Assembly: GCA_964383905.1 (NCBI GenBank)
Contig: CAYLJO010000184.1
Coordinates: forward strand, 1-12,536
DNA: 12,536 bases
From: CAYLJO01 sp964383905
GTDB lineage: Bacteria > Acidobacteriota > Blastocatellia > Pyrinomonadales > Pyrinomonadaceae
Direction: 5' to 3'
Shown here piece by piece: positions 1 through 6,908 of the stretch; position 1 is the stretch's first letter, and every line of letters starts with the position of its first letter. The notes under the pieces are model-generated. The model was not told the origin of the DNA. It worked only from the letters and a program-made list of their open reading frames with translations, and searched no databases. Position numbers and translations under genes: made by a program.

Positions 1-465
1 GATCAATCGTTCATTCATTCCCTCCTTATGCTTCTTGGCGCACGGGGATGTCGTGATAGTATCTGCCCGGTTGAACAGATCAGAGAATTCAGGAGAATTC
101 TAAGAGACGCGGCCCGTCGGGCCACTCCATATACCTTCGGTACGGAGAGGGCGGCACTGGAAGTGTACCGCCCTATACTCATTGAATATCAGAGTGGCTG
201 GTGCTTTTATTGTCTCAAGCCGTTAAAAGAGAAGGGCGATGTTGATCATTTCATCCCGTGGTCACGCTACCCTGTTGATTTCGGACATAACTTTGTCCTC
301 GCCCATAGTACCTGTAATTTTCAGAAGGCGGATCGTCTTGCCGCGATCGAACATTTGGAGAGGTGGTGTAACCGTCATGCGAAGTATGGTGACGAGATGG
401 CCGTCCAATTCCAGGAAAGTAATGTCATCCATAATAAGCAGGCCAGTTGGCAGGTCACTGAGTAG
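1..465 (+). CDS. HNH endonuclease, 3' part (5' end outside window)
   Basis: C-terminal part of an HNH-type endonuclease. The reading frame is open from base 1, so the ATG at 28 is probably internal and the true start lies upstream of the window. Counting from that ATG, the zinc-knuckle and ββα-metal core is visible: C59-x2-C62, then DVDHFIPW at 71-78 (first catalytic His at 74), N88 in GHNFVLAH, H93, and C96-N97 with a following K100. The spacing fits HNH restriction-like nucleases whose core sits at the C-terminus after a longer N-terminal region. Such proteins cut DNA in restriction, mobile-element or defence settings; the target cannot be told here. No methyltransferase or transposase partner is visible, and nothing follows on this strand for thousands of bases. 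Family assignment is firm, biological role is open. Confidence 0.85.
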   Translation, partial: DQSFIHSLLMLLGARGCRDSICPVEQIREFRRILRDAARRATPYTFGTERAALEVYRPILIEYQSGWCFYCLKPLKEKGDVDHFIPWSRYPVDFGHNFVLAHSTCNFQKADRLAAIEHLERWCNRHAKYGDEMAVQFQESNVIHNKQASWQVTE

Positions 466-683
466 GCCTATGCTCCAGGAAGAATCGACACAAGGCATGC
501 AGTGGCCTGTAATCTGCATTGAGCCTGTTGTAGAGCCGTCCGGCGCAGGCCTGTGGATTGAAAGGTTTGATCGCTACCGAGCTTTGTAATGCATGGCAAT
601 CGACTGCCCTCCTCCTCAACCATTGGCGGAGAAGGCATGAGACATTACGGTTAAGTTTCTCTGACCAGTTATCCACAGAAAGC
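466..683. other. Intergenic stretch with one DnaA-box-like 9-mer
   Basis: This lies between the stop of the HNH gene (+) and the stop of the Crp/Fnr remnant (-), so it is a convergent gap. A perfect TTATCCACA lies at 669-677. Only one such box was seen, so this is not evidence for an origin. I see no strong terminator hairpin with a T-run and no convincing coding frame. Confidence 0.4.
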
Positions 684-1317
684 TCAATTCTTTGTTAAGA
701 AGCTGTCGTACTCATCCCTGATGACGCTGTAACACCGGCATGAGACGGCTTCTAAACCGGTACGGTTGAGGATCGCGATGCGCCCGCGACCGTAGCCGAG
801 GGTCTCCTGCTCGCGGAGGGCGCCGGCAGCTTGAGAGACGGCCTCGCGCCGCAACCCCAGCATGTTCGAGAGGAATTCCTGCGTCAGTCGAAACCCGTCT
901 GCTCCCAAACGATCCCGTGTCATCAAAAGCCAGCGTGCGAGGCGCGCCTCCACCCGGTGGGATTGGTTGCAGGCCGCCGATTGCGAGATCGGCGTTAAAA
1001 GTGCGGGCGTGTAACGGTGCAGCAAGCTTTGCAGCGGGCCACCCCGTTGGCACTCCTTCCTGAGCGCCCCAGCCTTCATTCTCATGGCGGTGCCTTCACC
1101 CTGCACGACCGCGCGGTTGATCAACGAGCGCGCCCCGAGTAGTACGGGGAGTCCGGCCATCCCTTCGTTACCGACAACCCCTGTTTCGAAGGCTTGGCTA
1201 TTCTCAACCGGGGTGAGTAGAGAAATGATCGAGTCGTTGGGAAATCGACATACCGGATCCGCTCGCCGGGCTCGTAGAGGACTTCCGCGAACGGCCTGGC
1301 TTTTGCGCCCTGCCCAT
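684..1317 (-). pseudogene. Crp/Fnr family transcriptional regulator, frameshifted and lacking its N-terminus
   Basis: Remnant or mis-sequenced copy of a Crp/Fnr regulator. The long frame (684-1160 and further upstream) encodes NEGMAGLPVLLGAR and VVQGEGTAMRM from the cyclic-nucleotide-binding-like domain, then the C-terminal winged HTH (FRLTQEFLSNMLGLRREAVS) and a VIRDEYD tail near the stop. The earlier part of the domain, EVLYEPGERIRYVDFP, lies in another frame (about 1240-1291). Both join perfectly if one base is added to the GGG run at 1239-1241 (CCC on the coding strand): ...YVDFP then NDSIISLLTPVEN. Before residue FAEV (about 1291) I find no recognisable protein, so about 40 N-terminal residues seem lost; the ATG at 1317 is only a nominal boundary and is out of frame. 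It lies 41 bp downstream of the CBS gene on the same strand. As written it could not make a normal regulator. Confidence 0.8.
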
Positions 1318-1358
1318 GACGCTCAGCGCCGGTCCGACCACCATCGCGCACGGCCCGG

Positions 1359-2087
1359 CTACCTCCCCGCCGCGCGCGTCTGCGAGATCTCCTCGACCAC
1401 CTCGGCCGTCTTCCTCGGCTCCTCGACCTCGGTCGCCACATCCGCCTGCGCGATGATCCCGACGATCCGATCGTTCTCGTCCACCACCGGAATCCGCCGC
1501 ACCTGGTGCTCCCCCATCACGTTGAGCGCCTTCTGCAGGTCGTCACTCGCCCGGCACGCCTTCACGCCGGTCGTCATCACCTCCTCGACCGTGGTGAACG
1601 TGGCGTCGCGCCCCTCAGCCACAACTTTCACCGCCAGGTCGCGATCCGTGATGATGCCGATCAGCCTCTTCGCCTGCTGGTCGTTGACCACGGGGATCGG
1701 GCCCACGTCCGCGCTCTTCATCAGTTGCGCCGCCCTCTGCACCGTATCACTCGGCACACAGCAGATCGGGTCTGGGGTCATCACCTCGCTGCACCTGACC
1801 GTCTCCCTGCTCGTGCCCGATGACCCGGTACTACTGCGAGCGCCCTTGCTCTGTGTCCGAGATAAGGCGTTGGCTGGCGCTGACTTCGACGATTTAGACG
1901 TGCGCTTATCAGGCGCCGCTTTCGACGCCGCCCTAGCCGCAGACCTGGAAGCCGTCTTCCGCGGGGCTTTGGTTTGGGAGCGTGCGCCGCCACCGGCTTT
2001 CTTTGATTTGGCGCCGGTCGAGTGGCTGCGTAAGGTTTGAGAGGCCTTGGGAGCGGCTTTGCGACTTGTCACTTTGCCTTTAGCCAT
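1359..2087 (-). CDS. Two-CBS-domain protein with histone-H1-like basic N-terminal tail
   Basis: A 242-residue protein in two parts. Residues 1 to about 95 are low-complexity and rich in Lys, Arg, Ala, Ser and Thr, resembling bacterial histone-H1-like or eukaryotic H1 tails. Residues about 97-155 and 166-222 are a tandem CBS pair (Bateman module): CSEVMTPDPICC ... LIGIITDRDL, then EEVMTTGVKAC ... RIPVVDENDRIVGIIAQADV. CBS pairs bind adenosyl ligands such as AMP, ATP or SAM and usually act as energy or nucleotide sensors. The tail suggests binding to DNA, RNA or acidic surfaces; this is inference from composition. The start is well supported: AGGAGA lies 6 bp before the ATG at 2087. There is no signal peptide or transmembrane segment, so it is probably cytoplasmic or nucleoid-associated. 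The Crp/Fnr remnant follows closely on the same strand. Confidence 0.88.
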   Translation of the reverse strand: MAKGKVTSRKAAPKASQTLRSHSTGAKSKKAGGGARSQTKAPRKTASRSAARAASKAAPDKRTSKSSKSAPANALSRTQSKGARSSTGSSGTSRETVRCSEVMTPDPICCVPSDTVQRAAQLMKSADVGPIPVVNDQQAKRLIGIITDRDLAVKVVAEGRDATFTTVEEVMTTGVKACRASDDLQKALNVMGEHQVRRIPVVDENDRIVGIIAQADVATEVEEPRKTAEVVEEISQTRAAGR

Positions 2088-2185
2088 GATCTTCTCCTGT
2101 TAAGATTGGGTATGGACAACTAAGCCGGTAGATCAGCGCCTGTGGTGATTGGTTCGGTCAGAGAAGCCGTCTACCTTTAGCTCGG

Positions 2186-2191
2186 CATCAT
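2186..2191 (-). promoter_or_regulatory. Possible extended -10 element upstream of the CBS gene
   Basis: On the minus strand TGC precedes TATGAT (2191-2186), a good extended -10, about 100 bp ahead of the CBS start codon. I find no matching TTGACA-like -35 at the usual distance. It is a suggestion only. Confidence 0.25.
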
Positions 2192-2342
2192 AGCACAGGC
2201 GAAGGCGGGGAGCCTCTTTCGCGTCGTTATTAGCCGAGTCCGTCCTGATTCAATACTGGCCGGCCCTTGGTTTGAGATAGTCTGCCGAGGGGAATGAGTT
2301 GAGCGAGGCCAGGTCGGAGAAAGAGGGGGCGCAGGGAAGCGC

Positions 2343-2468
2343 TTATCGCCTCGGCGTATGTGCGGGCGTGGAGTCGCTTCTGAGGAGCAAACGGCGCCAG
2401 ATCATCGGGCTGATTTGGCGGAGCCAGACGTGGAACAGGTAGATTTCGGTGGATCCATCGTCGGTCAC
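2343..2468 (-). pseudogene. N-terminal stub of a pRiA4b ORF-3-like (IS1096 passenger TnpR) family protein
   Basis: The frame read from a GTG at 2468 starts VTDDGSTEIYLFHVWLRQIS and continues PMIWRRLLLRSDST. This matches the conserved N-terminal block of the plasmid pRiA4b ORF-3-like family, proteins often carried by mobile elements but without an assigned activity. After SDST (about 2366) the family's expected next block is absent; the frame reads PAHTPRR and stops at 2343. Full-length members are usually well over 150 residues, so only about 35 diagnostic residues remain. The same frame is open further upstream to an ATG at 2648, but those 60 residues do not look like the family. No transposase or terminal repeats were seen. 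It may mark a former mobile-element insertion. Confidence 0.6.
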
Positions 2469-2671
2469 AGAGCGGCCCAAGCCTATCACCTCAGCCCCCG
2501 TTTTGGAACACTCTCGATGAGAGTCTGATTGCACGTAAAGATGCCCCGCCCAAGGGATGTTGGTTAAGTGATAAGACGGCAAGAGGGGGTGAAACATCTC
2601 CCCCCTCCTACCGTTCGTGAGCAGAAGAAACTCGGAAATGCTGCTCACGCCTACCGGGTCACCAAAGCTTA

Positions 2672-2905
2672 CTAATTCCTGTTGTTGGTGTTCCCCATGT
2701 TGCTGTTGTTCATGTTGCCCCCGCCACGGCGATGGCGGCGGCGGCCGCGACGGTGGCGGCGATGCCGCCGCCCCGAACTCCTTCTCGTGGTCGTGGCGGT
2801 CGTCGTGGTGTTAGTAGTCGTGGTGTTGGTGTTCTGCGCGAGGACGAGGCCGCCCAAGCACAACACAAAAACTAGTGCCGTCACAAGGCTGATTTTCTTA
2901 CCCAT
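2672..2905 (-). CDS. Small exported Asn/Thr-rich, Arg/His-rich low-complexity protein
   Basis: A 77-residue protein. The start at 2905 is chosen because AAGGAG lies 9 bp upstream on the coding strand and a clear signal peptide begins there (MGKKISLVTALVFVLCLGG, cleavage probably after VLAQ). An upstream in-frame ATG at 3028 would add 41 unlikely residues. The mature part is low-complexity: Asn/Thr repeats (NTNTTTTNTTTT), then a strongly basic Arg/His/Gly block with HRRHRRGRRRHRRGGG, then an Asn/Met/Gly tail (NMNNSNMGNTNN). Small exported proteins of this composition are, to my knowledge, frequent in Acidobacteriota; their function is not known. The basic block could bind nucleic acid, polysaccharide or phosphate outside the cytoplasm; this is speculation. 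It stands alone, with the pRiA4b-like stub downstream. Confidence 0.75.
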   Translation of the reverse strand: MGKKISLVTALVFVLCLGGLVLAQNTNTTTTNTTTTATTTRRSSGRRHRRHRRGRRRHRRGGGNMNNSNMGNTNNRN

Positions 2906-3028
2906 AGTTTTGTTCTCCTTCGCCAAGGTTAATATTGAGAAAACGAGTGGGGATTCCTGCACACAGAAAGCCCGCCGTGCTTTACCGATTAACATGGTTT
3001 TCTCAGCGGTACGTCTATAAAATAGCAA

Positions 3029-3393
3029 TTATTAAGCCAGCCACAGGTGGCAAGAAGGATAACCATTTTCAGGCAGTTTTTATGTGCCGGCGTTTGTCGA
3101 AGACAGAGCTGACATGGGGCGATTATGTCTGTGAGGCAAAGTCGCCACACAGACAAGAGGCATTAAGACTCAAGCAAAATTGTCAGATGTGTCTTACCAC
3201 TATGGGTTACCTTGCGCGCCCAAGTTGAAAATCAATGGGGCTTACGCCGCGCCCCCGAGCAGCAGCACCGGTCAGTGTGGCCGTGCGGGCGGTTCCTACC
3301 GCGACTCCTGGGGTGGATGGTTCACCTCTACCCTTATGAGAAGACCTCGGAAGCGATGTGGTCCGTAGAGCCTCAGATGGCGTCCGGAACCGA
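3029..3393. other. Non-coding stretch containing one strong hairpin
   Basis: This lies between the upstream side of the small exported protein gene and the stop of the truncated permease. Short frames cross it on both strands, but none has a recognisable domain or convincing ribosome binding site. The only structure that stands out is the hairpin at 3127-3154, listed separately. If the missing two thirds of the permease had decayed in place, this is where it would be; I recognise no permease residues here. Confidence 0.4.
3127..3154. repeat. Inverted repeat / hairpin
   Basis: GTCTGTG pairs with CACAGAC, and inside these GGC pairs with GCC, with one A:A mismatch between the two stems and a six-base loop (AAAGTC). 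That gives ten base pairs in 28 nt. No T-run follows on either strand, so it does not look like a standard intrinsic terminator. It could be an operator, part of a structured RNA, or chance. Confidence 0.5.
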
Positions 3394-3433
3394 TTACGTG
3401 CATTGACAGTCAGGCTTCGTGAGAAGAATTCTT

Positions 3434-3450
3434 AACGGGTGATGAATAGT
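3434..3450. repeat. 17-bp direct repeat, copy 1
   Basis: AACGGGTGATGAATAGT, identical to 3478-3494, with start-to-start distance 44 bp. On the minus strand this copy lies at the exact point where permease homology ends. Confidence 0.9.
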
Positions 3451-3477
3451 CAGGAAGGCGATGGCGAAAGCCGCATA

Positions 3478-3494
3478 AACGGGTGATGAATAGT
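3478..3494. repeat. 17-bp direct repeat, copy 2
   Basis: Identical to 3434-3450. This copy lies inside the intact permease coding part and encodes HYSSPV on the minus strand, which fits the family, so it is probably the original copy. Confidence 0.9.
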
Positions 3495-4016
3495 GGCCAA
3501 GCGGTAACAGCTGCGAGACATAGGCGCCGAAGACGAATGCCAGTATCGCGATGGAGCCCGTTTGAATGACGGTCAAGCGCGCCCACGCGAAGAGAATGGC
3601 GATGTCCGTGCGGAAAGAGCGGGCCAGGTAATGATAATCCCCGCCGGCATGTGGGTAGGTAGTTGCTAACTCCGCATAGCACAAGGCGCCGACGAGCGAT
3701 ATGACACCGCCGACCGGCCAAACGAGTAAAAAGGTGATGTCGCTTCCCACATTGGAGGCGACAACGGAAGGGGACTTGAAGACGCCGACGCCAATAACGA
3801 TGCCGACGATGACAGCCATCGCGTCGATGACGGATAGCGTCGGCCTAGGTGCCGCCGCTTTATCTGCCACGCCGTTGACCGCCTCCGTGGGCATAACCTT
3901 AACCTCATCTGGTTAGCTGGAACTGGTTGTGCAAGCTTACCTCAGGATACAAAAAGCCGCCGGGGAGCGCACCCGTCTCGCCGACAGCGATCACGTCGAA
4001 CTCCGCCGCCCTAGTC

Positions 4017-4022
4017 TAAAAT
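4017..4022 (+). promoter_or_regulatory. Possible -10 element for the propeller gene
   Basis: TAAAAT matches the sigma-70 -10 consensus at five of six positions and sits 27 bp before the chosen ATG. No good -35 is seen at 16-18 bp, so support is weak. Confidence 0.25.
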
Positions 4023-4049
4023 GAAAGGGTGGAACTCCGTGAGGCGACC

Positions 4050-5150
4050 ATGAGAAGATTCTACGTATGGTTATGGCTATTGGTGCTCCCCGCCTTGACT
4101 CAGGCCCAGTCCTCAGACCGCGCGATGTTTCGCGCCGACTTACAACACACCGGACTCTACCAGACAAAGGGCCTCAGGCGTCTCAGAGGAGTAAGGTGGA
4201 AGTTCAAAACAGAACGTGTCGTCGAGGCGTGGTTCTCGTCGCCGACCGTGGCCGATGGTGTGGTCTATTTCGGCAGTGACGACGGGAACCTCTACGCCGT
4301 CGACGCTCTGGCCGGGAAGGAGGTCTGGAGATTCAAAACCGGAGACGTCGTGTACTCTTCCCCCGCCATCGCCGACGGGGTCGTCTACGTCGGTAGCCAC
4401 GACCATCACCTTTACGCGGTAGACGCCAAAACAGGGGGAGAGAAGTGGAGATTCCCAACCGGATACCGCGTTTACTCTTCGCCCGCGGTCAGTGACGGGG
4501 CTGTATACTTCGGGAGTGCTGACGGCCACCTCTACGCGGTTGACGCCCTGACGGGAAAGGAGCGGTGGCGTTTTACAGTCGAGAGCTGGGTCGTCTCTTC
4601 GCCGGCGGTCTCTGGTGGGGCGGTTTACTTCGGGAGTTGGGATCACTACCTCTACGCGGTGGAGGCCGGGACGGGACGAGAGAGATGGAGGTTCAAAACC
4701 GGGGGCAGAATTCTCTCCTCCCCGACGGTCGTCGAAGGGATGGTTTTCTTCGGCAGCATGGACGGCCATCTCTACGCGGTGGAGACGAAAACAGGGAGCG
4801 AAAAGTGGAGGTTCAAGGCAAAAGACCTAGTGAAGTCGTCGCCGGCGGTCGCCGACGGCACCGTCTATTTCGGAAGCGATGATGGTTTTCTTTACGCGCT
4901 TGACATGTACACGGGCCAGGAAAGTTGGAGGTTCAAGACCGGAGGGGCGGTGATCTCATCGCCTGTCATCGCCGAGGGGCTGGTCTATTTCGGGAGCACG
5001 GACGGTCGGCTCTACGCCGTCGAGATTAAAACGGGGAAGCGGAAGTGGAGATTTCAAACAGCCGGTGGCTGGATGAGGTCTTCGCCAGCGGTCGCCGACA
5101 AAATGATTTATTTCGGGAGCGATGACACTTACCTCTATGCGATAGGGTGA
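4050..5150 (+). CDS. Exported PQQ-like beta-propeller repeat protein (BamB/YncE-type fold)
   Basis: A 366-residue protein starting at the ATG at 4050, preceded by GTGAGG. A GTG at 4029 would add seven residues in front of a good signal peptide (MRRFYVWLWLLVLPALTQA), so it is less likely. The mature protein is almost entirely eight tandem repeats of about 40 residues. Each reads roughly SSPAVADGxVYFGSxDGHLYAVDxxTGxExWRFKTG, the PQQ-like/beta-propeller signature with the TGxExW motif. Eight copies fit a closed eight-bladed propeller. Such proteins act in the periplasm or cell surface as binding scaffolds (BamB-like), or as quinoprotein-related domains. No catalytic domain, cytochrome c motif or anchoring lipobox is seen, so a dehydrogenase role is not supported. 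The repeats are alike in DNA as well. It is a single gene on its strand. Confidence 0.9.
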   Translation: MRRFYVWLWLLVLPALTQAQSSDRAMFRADLQHTGLYQTKGLRRLRGVRWKFKTERVVEAWFSSPTVADGVVYFGSDDGNLYAVDALAGKEVWRFKTGDVVYSSPAIADGVVYVGSHDHHLYAVDAKTGGEKWRFPTGYRVYSSPAVSDGAVYFGSADGHLYAVDALTGKERWRFTVESWVVSSPAVSGGAVYFGSWDHYLYAVEAGTGRERWRFKTGGRILSSPTVVEGMVFFGSMDGHLYAVETKTGSEKWRFKAKDLVKSSPAVADGTVYFGSDDGFLYALDMYTGQESWRFKTGGAVISSPVIAEGLVYFGSTDGRLYAVEIKTGKRKWRFQTAGGWMRSSPAVADKMIYFGSDDTYLYAIG

Positions 5151-5444
5151 GACCACCGTAGGGATAGTTCAATCTTGCCGTAACAAAAGAGGAGGGCCGC
5201 CAGGCCGATGAAGAACTTTCCCCCTTGGCTATTGGACTGGCCCAGCCGGTCAAGGATCGATCTTCTTTAAATCGAATTACGCTACGGAGGTGTTGATCAG
5301 CAATCATCTCTTGCCGCCTTTCACAAAAATAAACCGCTTTCACTATCAGTCAGAATTCATCCAAGCTCGCAGCCGCCCGCCCGCCGGAATTGAGAAAAAG
5401 CAGTGGGCGCTTGCGCGTACCAGATTGAGAGCGACATCTGATCG
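5151..5444. other. Convergent intergenic region
   Basis: This gap lies between the stops of the propeller gene (+) and the TPR-TonB gene (-). I see no RNA gene, no recognisable ORF and no clear terminator stem with a T-run. Confidence 0.4.
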
Positions 5445-6449
5445 CTATCTTCGCACGAAGTTGTATGTGATTACTCCGCTCACTTTGACAGGTTGACCTG
5501 ATAGCGTCGTGGGCGTGAAGCGGGCTTGAGACGCCGCCTGTTCGGTCGCCTGCCACAGGAGTGAGGACCCGCTAATAGCGCAGGCGTCGATTACTCTACC
5601 GGTCTCGTCTATCAGAACCTGCACAGTTACCGTGCCCGAAGCACCCGACGCCCTCGCCTCCTCCGGGTAAGGTGGTCTGGGTAAGCTGATCGCCTTGCCA
5701 TTTAGCACCCCGCCCTTGACCGGCGACTTTACAGACGTAGCACTTGCGTCCCGTGAGGGTTGACTGCCCGTGTCTGCCCCGGGGCGGGCTTCAACTTCCT
5801 GAGATCCGATTGGTCGATTTAGCTTGCGCAGCATACACCTGTCACGGTATCTCGTGATCAGCGAATCAGCATGGTGGGGCCCTAGCGCTTTTACTCTAAT
5901 GGCGGCCGCACGCGCGTATAGTGGCTCTGCTTTACCGTAAGCGCTCCTGAGCCGATACAGCTCGGCGAGGTTGAAAAGCGCTTGGGCGACCTGTACATGC
6001 TCCAGCCCTAGCCTCTTTTCCCTGATCTCGATAACACGCTCGGATAAGGCTTCGGCCTTAGCGTAGTCACCCTTGACGTACTGCAGCAGCGCCAGGCGGG
6101 CGAGAACGTCACCGGCTTTCAAACTGTCCGGCCCTGATGCTTTCTCGTAGATGGCCAAAGAACGCTTAAACAGTGGCTCCGCCTCTGTGTATTGTCTTTT
6201 CATGACGTACAGCTCGGCGAGGTTTTCCAGCGCAGTGGCCACAAACTGATGATCAGGTCCGAAAGCCTTTTGGCCCTCTTCCAGCGCCCGCCTGGCAAGC
6301 GGCAGTGCCTCATCGTATTTACCCTTACTGTATAATTCCACAACTGAAGCGTTCAACCGGCGTGCCTCAGCTTCCTCGGCGCCTGTTTGTCCCAGGAGGA
6401 GAGAGGAGGATGCTGCAAACACTATCGAAAGAGAGATGAGAAATTTCAT
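5445..6449 (-). CDS. Exported TPR protein with TonB C-terminal domain
   Basis: A 334-residue protein. Residues 1-20 form a signal peptide (MKFLISLSIVFAASSSLLLG). Residues about 30-200 hold four kinesin-light-chain-type TPR units of about 42 residues, recognisable by LAELYxxxxxYxxAEPLxxRxxAI. Residues about 210-245 are a polar linker. Residues about 247-334 form a TonB C-terminal domain (ISLPRPPYPEEARASGASG, VQVLIDETGRV, ARFTPTTLSG, ITYNF at the end). Classical TonB proteins have an N-terminal membrane anchor and a proline-rich spacer and energise outer-membrane receptors. Here a cleavable signal and a TPR scaffold replace these, so it is more likely a periplasmic adaptor than a true energy transducer. 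No ExbB/ExbD or TonB-dependent receptor is nearby. The ATG at 6449 has only a weak ribosome binding site. Confidence 0.85.
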   Translation of the reverse strand: MKFLISLSIVFAASSSLLLGQTGAEEAEARRLNASVVELYSKGKYDEALPLARRALEEGQKAFGPDHQFVATALENLAELYVMKRQYTEAEPLFKRSLAIYEKASGPDSLKAGDVLARLALLQYVKGDYAKAEALSERVIEIREKRLGLEHVQVAQALFNLAELYRLRSAYGKAEPLYARAAAIRVKALGPHHADSLITRYRDRCMLRKLNRPIGSQEVEARPGADTGSQPSRDASATSVKSPVKGGVLNGKAISLPRPPYPEEARASGASGTVTVQVLIDETGRVIDACAISGSSLLWQATEQAASQARFTPTTLSGQPVKVSGVITYNFVRR

Positions 6450-6908
6450 AACGATTTTCTTAGAGAGGTTGATTCTTTGGTCAAAGAGCAGACTTTAACT
6501 ACTCCCGCGGCCATGAAGAAGCCGGCGACCGCCTTGTTCCTCATTCACTCACCTCGTGGCCGCCTTTCTTTACTATCCACTTTCCGAAAGCTCAGGGTGC
6601 CACTCGTAGAGCGTGTGACAGGCGACGCAGGGGTATTAACCACATTCATCGGATTCCATCCGTTAAGAGAAATCAGTGGTCGGATTTTATGCGCCCTTCA
6701 ATTTTGACCACGCAGTTTCATCAAAGAAGATCCAAACACTCAAAATCAAAGGATCAGAGTGAGGAAAGTGCGCTGTATCAAGATTCTGTGCAGTTTCATT
6801 GAAACAGCGAATTCTTGCTCCAAGTCATTGAATAGCAACCATTTTCGGCTTAACAAAGCTTTTCTGGCGAATGTGGTTAAGACCCCTTATTTGCCTTCTC
6901 GGTGAAGA
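6450..6908. other. Non-coding region upstream of the TPR-TonB gene
   Basis: 459 bases, more AT-rich than the neighbours, between the start of the TPR-TonB gene and the stop of the PIN-like toxin gene. On the minus strand TTGACC occurs about 40 bp before the TonB ATG, but the matching -10 (TAAGAA, 16 bp on) is poor. A small palindrome (GTTTC-ATT-GAAAC) lies at 6793-6805. A + strand frame across 6387-6707 has no recognisable content. I see no RNA gene. Confidence 0.35.

Larger units (their letters stand above)
3394..3894 (-). pseudogene. APC-superfamily amino acid permease, N-terminal third only
   Basis: The 166-residue frame starts like an APC-family amino acid/cation transporter. It has a short polar N-terminus, then TM1 at about 22-45 with GIVIGVGVFKSP (the unwound substrate-binding segment with the family's GxGxF pattern), TM2 at about 52-77, the YAELATTYPHAGGDYHY loop at 73-89, TM3 at about 97-127 and the start of TM4 (YAAFAIAFLTI, 140-150). 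Family members have about 12 segments and 430-500 residues. After residue 150 the frame reads HHPLRILLTKPDCQCT and stops. The break coincides with the second copy of a 17-bp direct repeat (3434-3450 and 3478-3494). Such a stub cannot transport. The start at 3894 is the first reasonable ATG. It is divergent from the propeller gene, with 155 bp between. Confidence 0.82.

Noticed and set aside
1084..2040. Long + strand frame opposite the CBS and Crp/Fnr genes (318 codons)
   Set aside because: It is the mirror of the well-supported CBS coding sequence, has no domain and no ribosome binding site.
2101..2180. Possible tRNA-like stretch with GGTTCGG
   Set aside because: No cloverleaf with matching acceptor and anticodon stems can be drawn.
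4140..4769. Minus-strand frame of 209 codons inside the propeller gene
   Set aside because: It is periodic only because the propeller repeats are periodic; the product looks like an antisense translation.
4050..5150. Periodic DNA considered as a CRISPR-like or satellite array
   Set aside because: The 120-bp period is coding throughout and corresponds to propeller blades.
6387..6707. 106-codon + strand frame overlapping the start of the TPR-TonB gene
   Set aside because: It overlaps a clear signal peptide coding region on the other strand and its product has no recognisable features.
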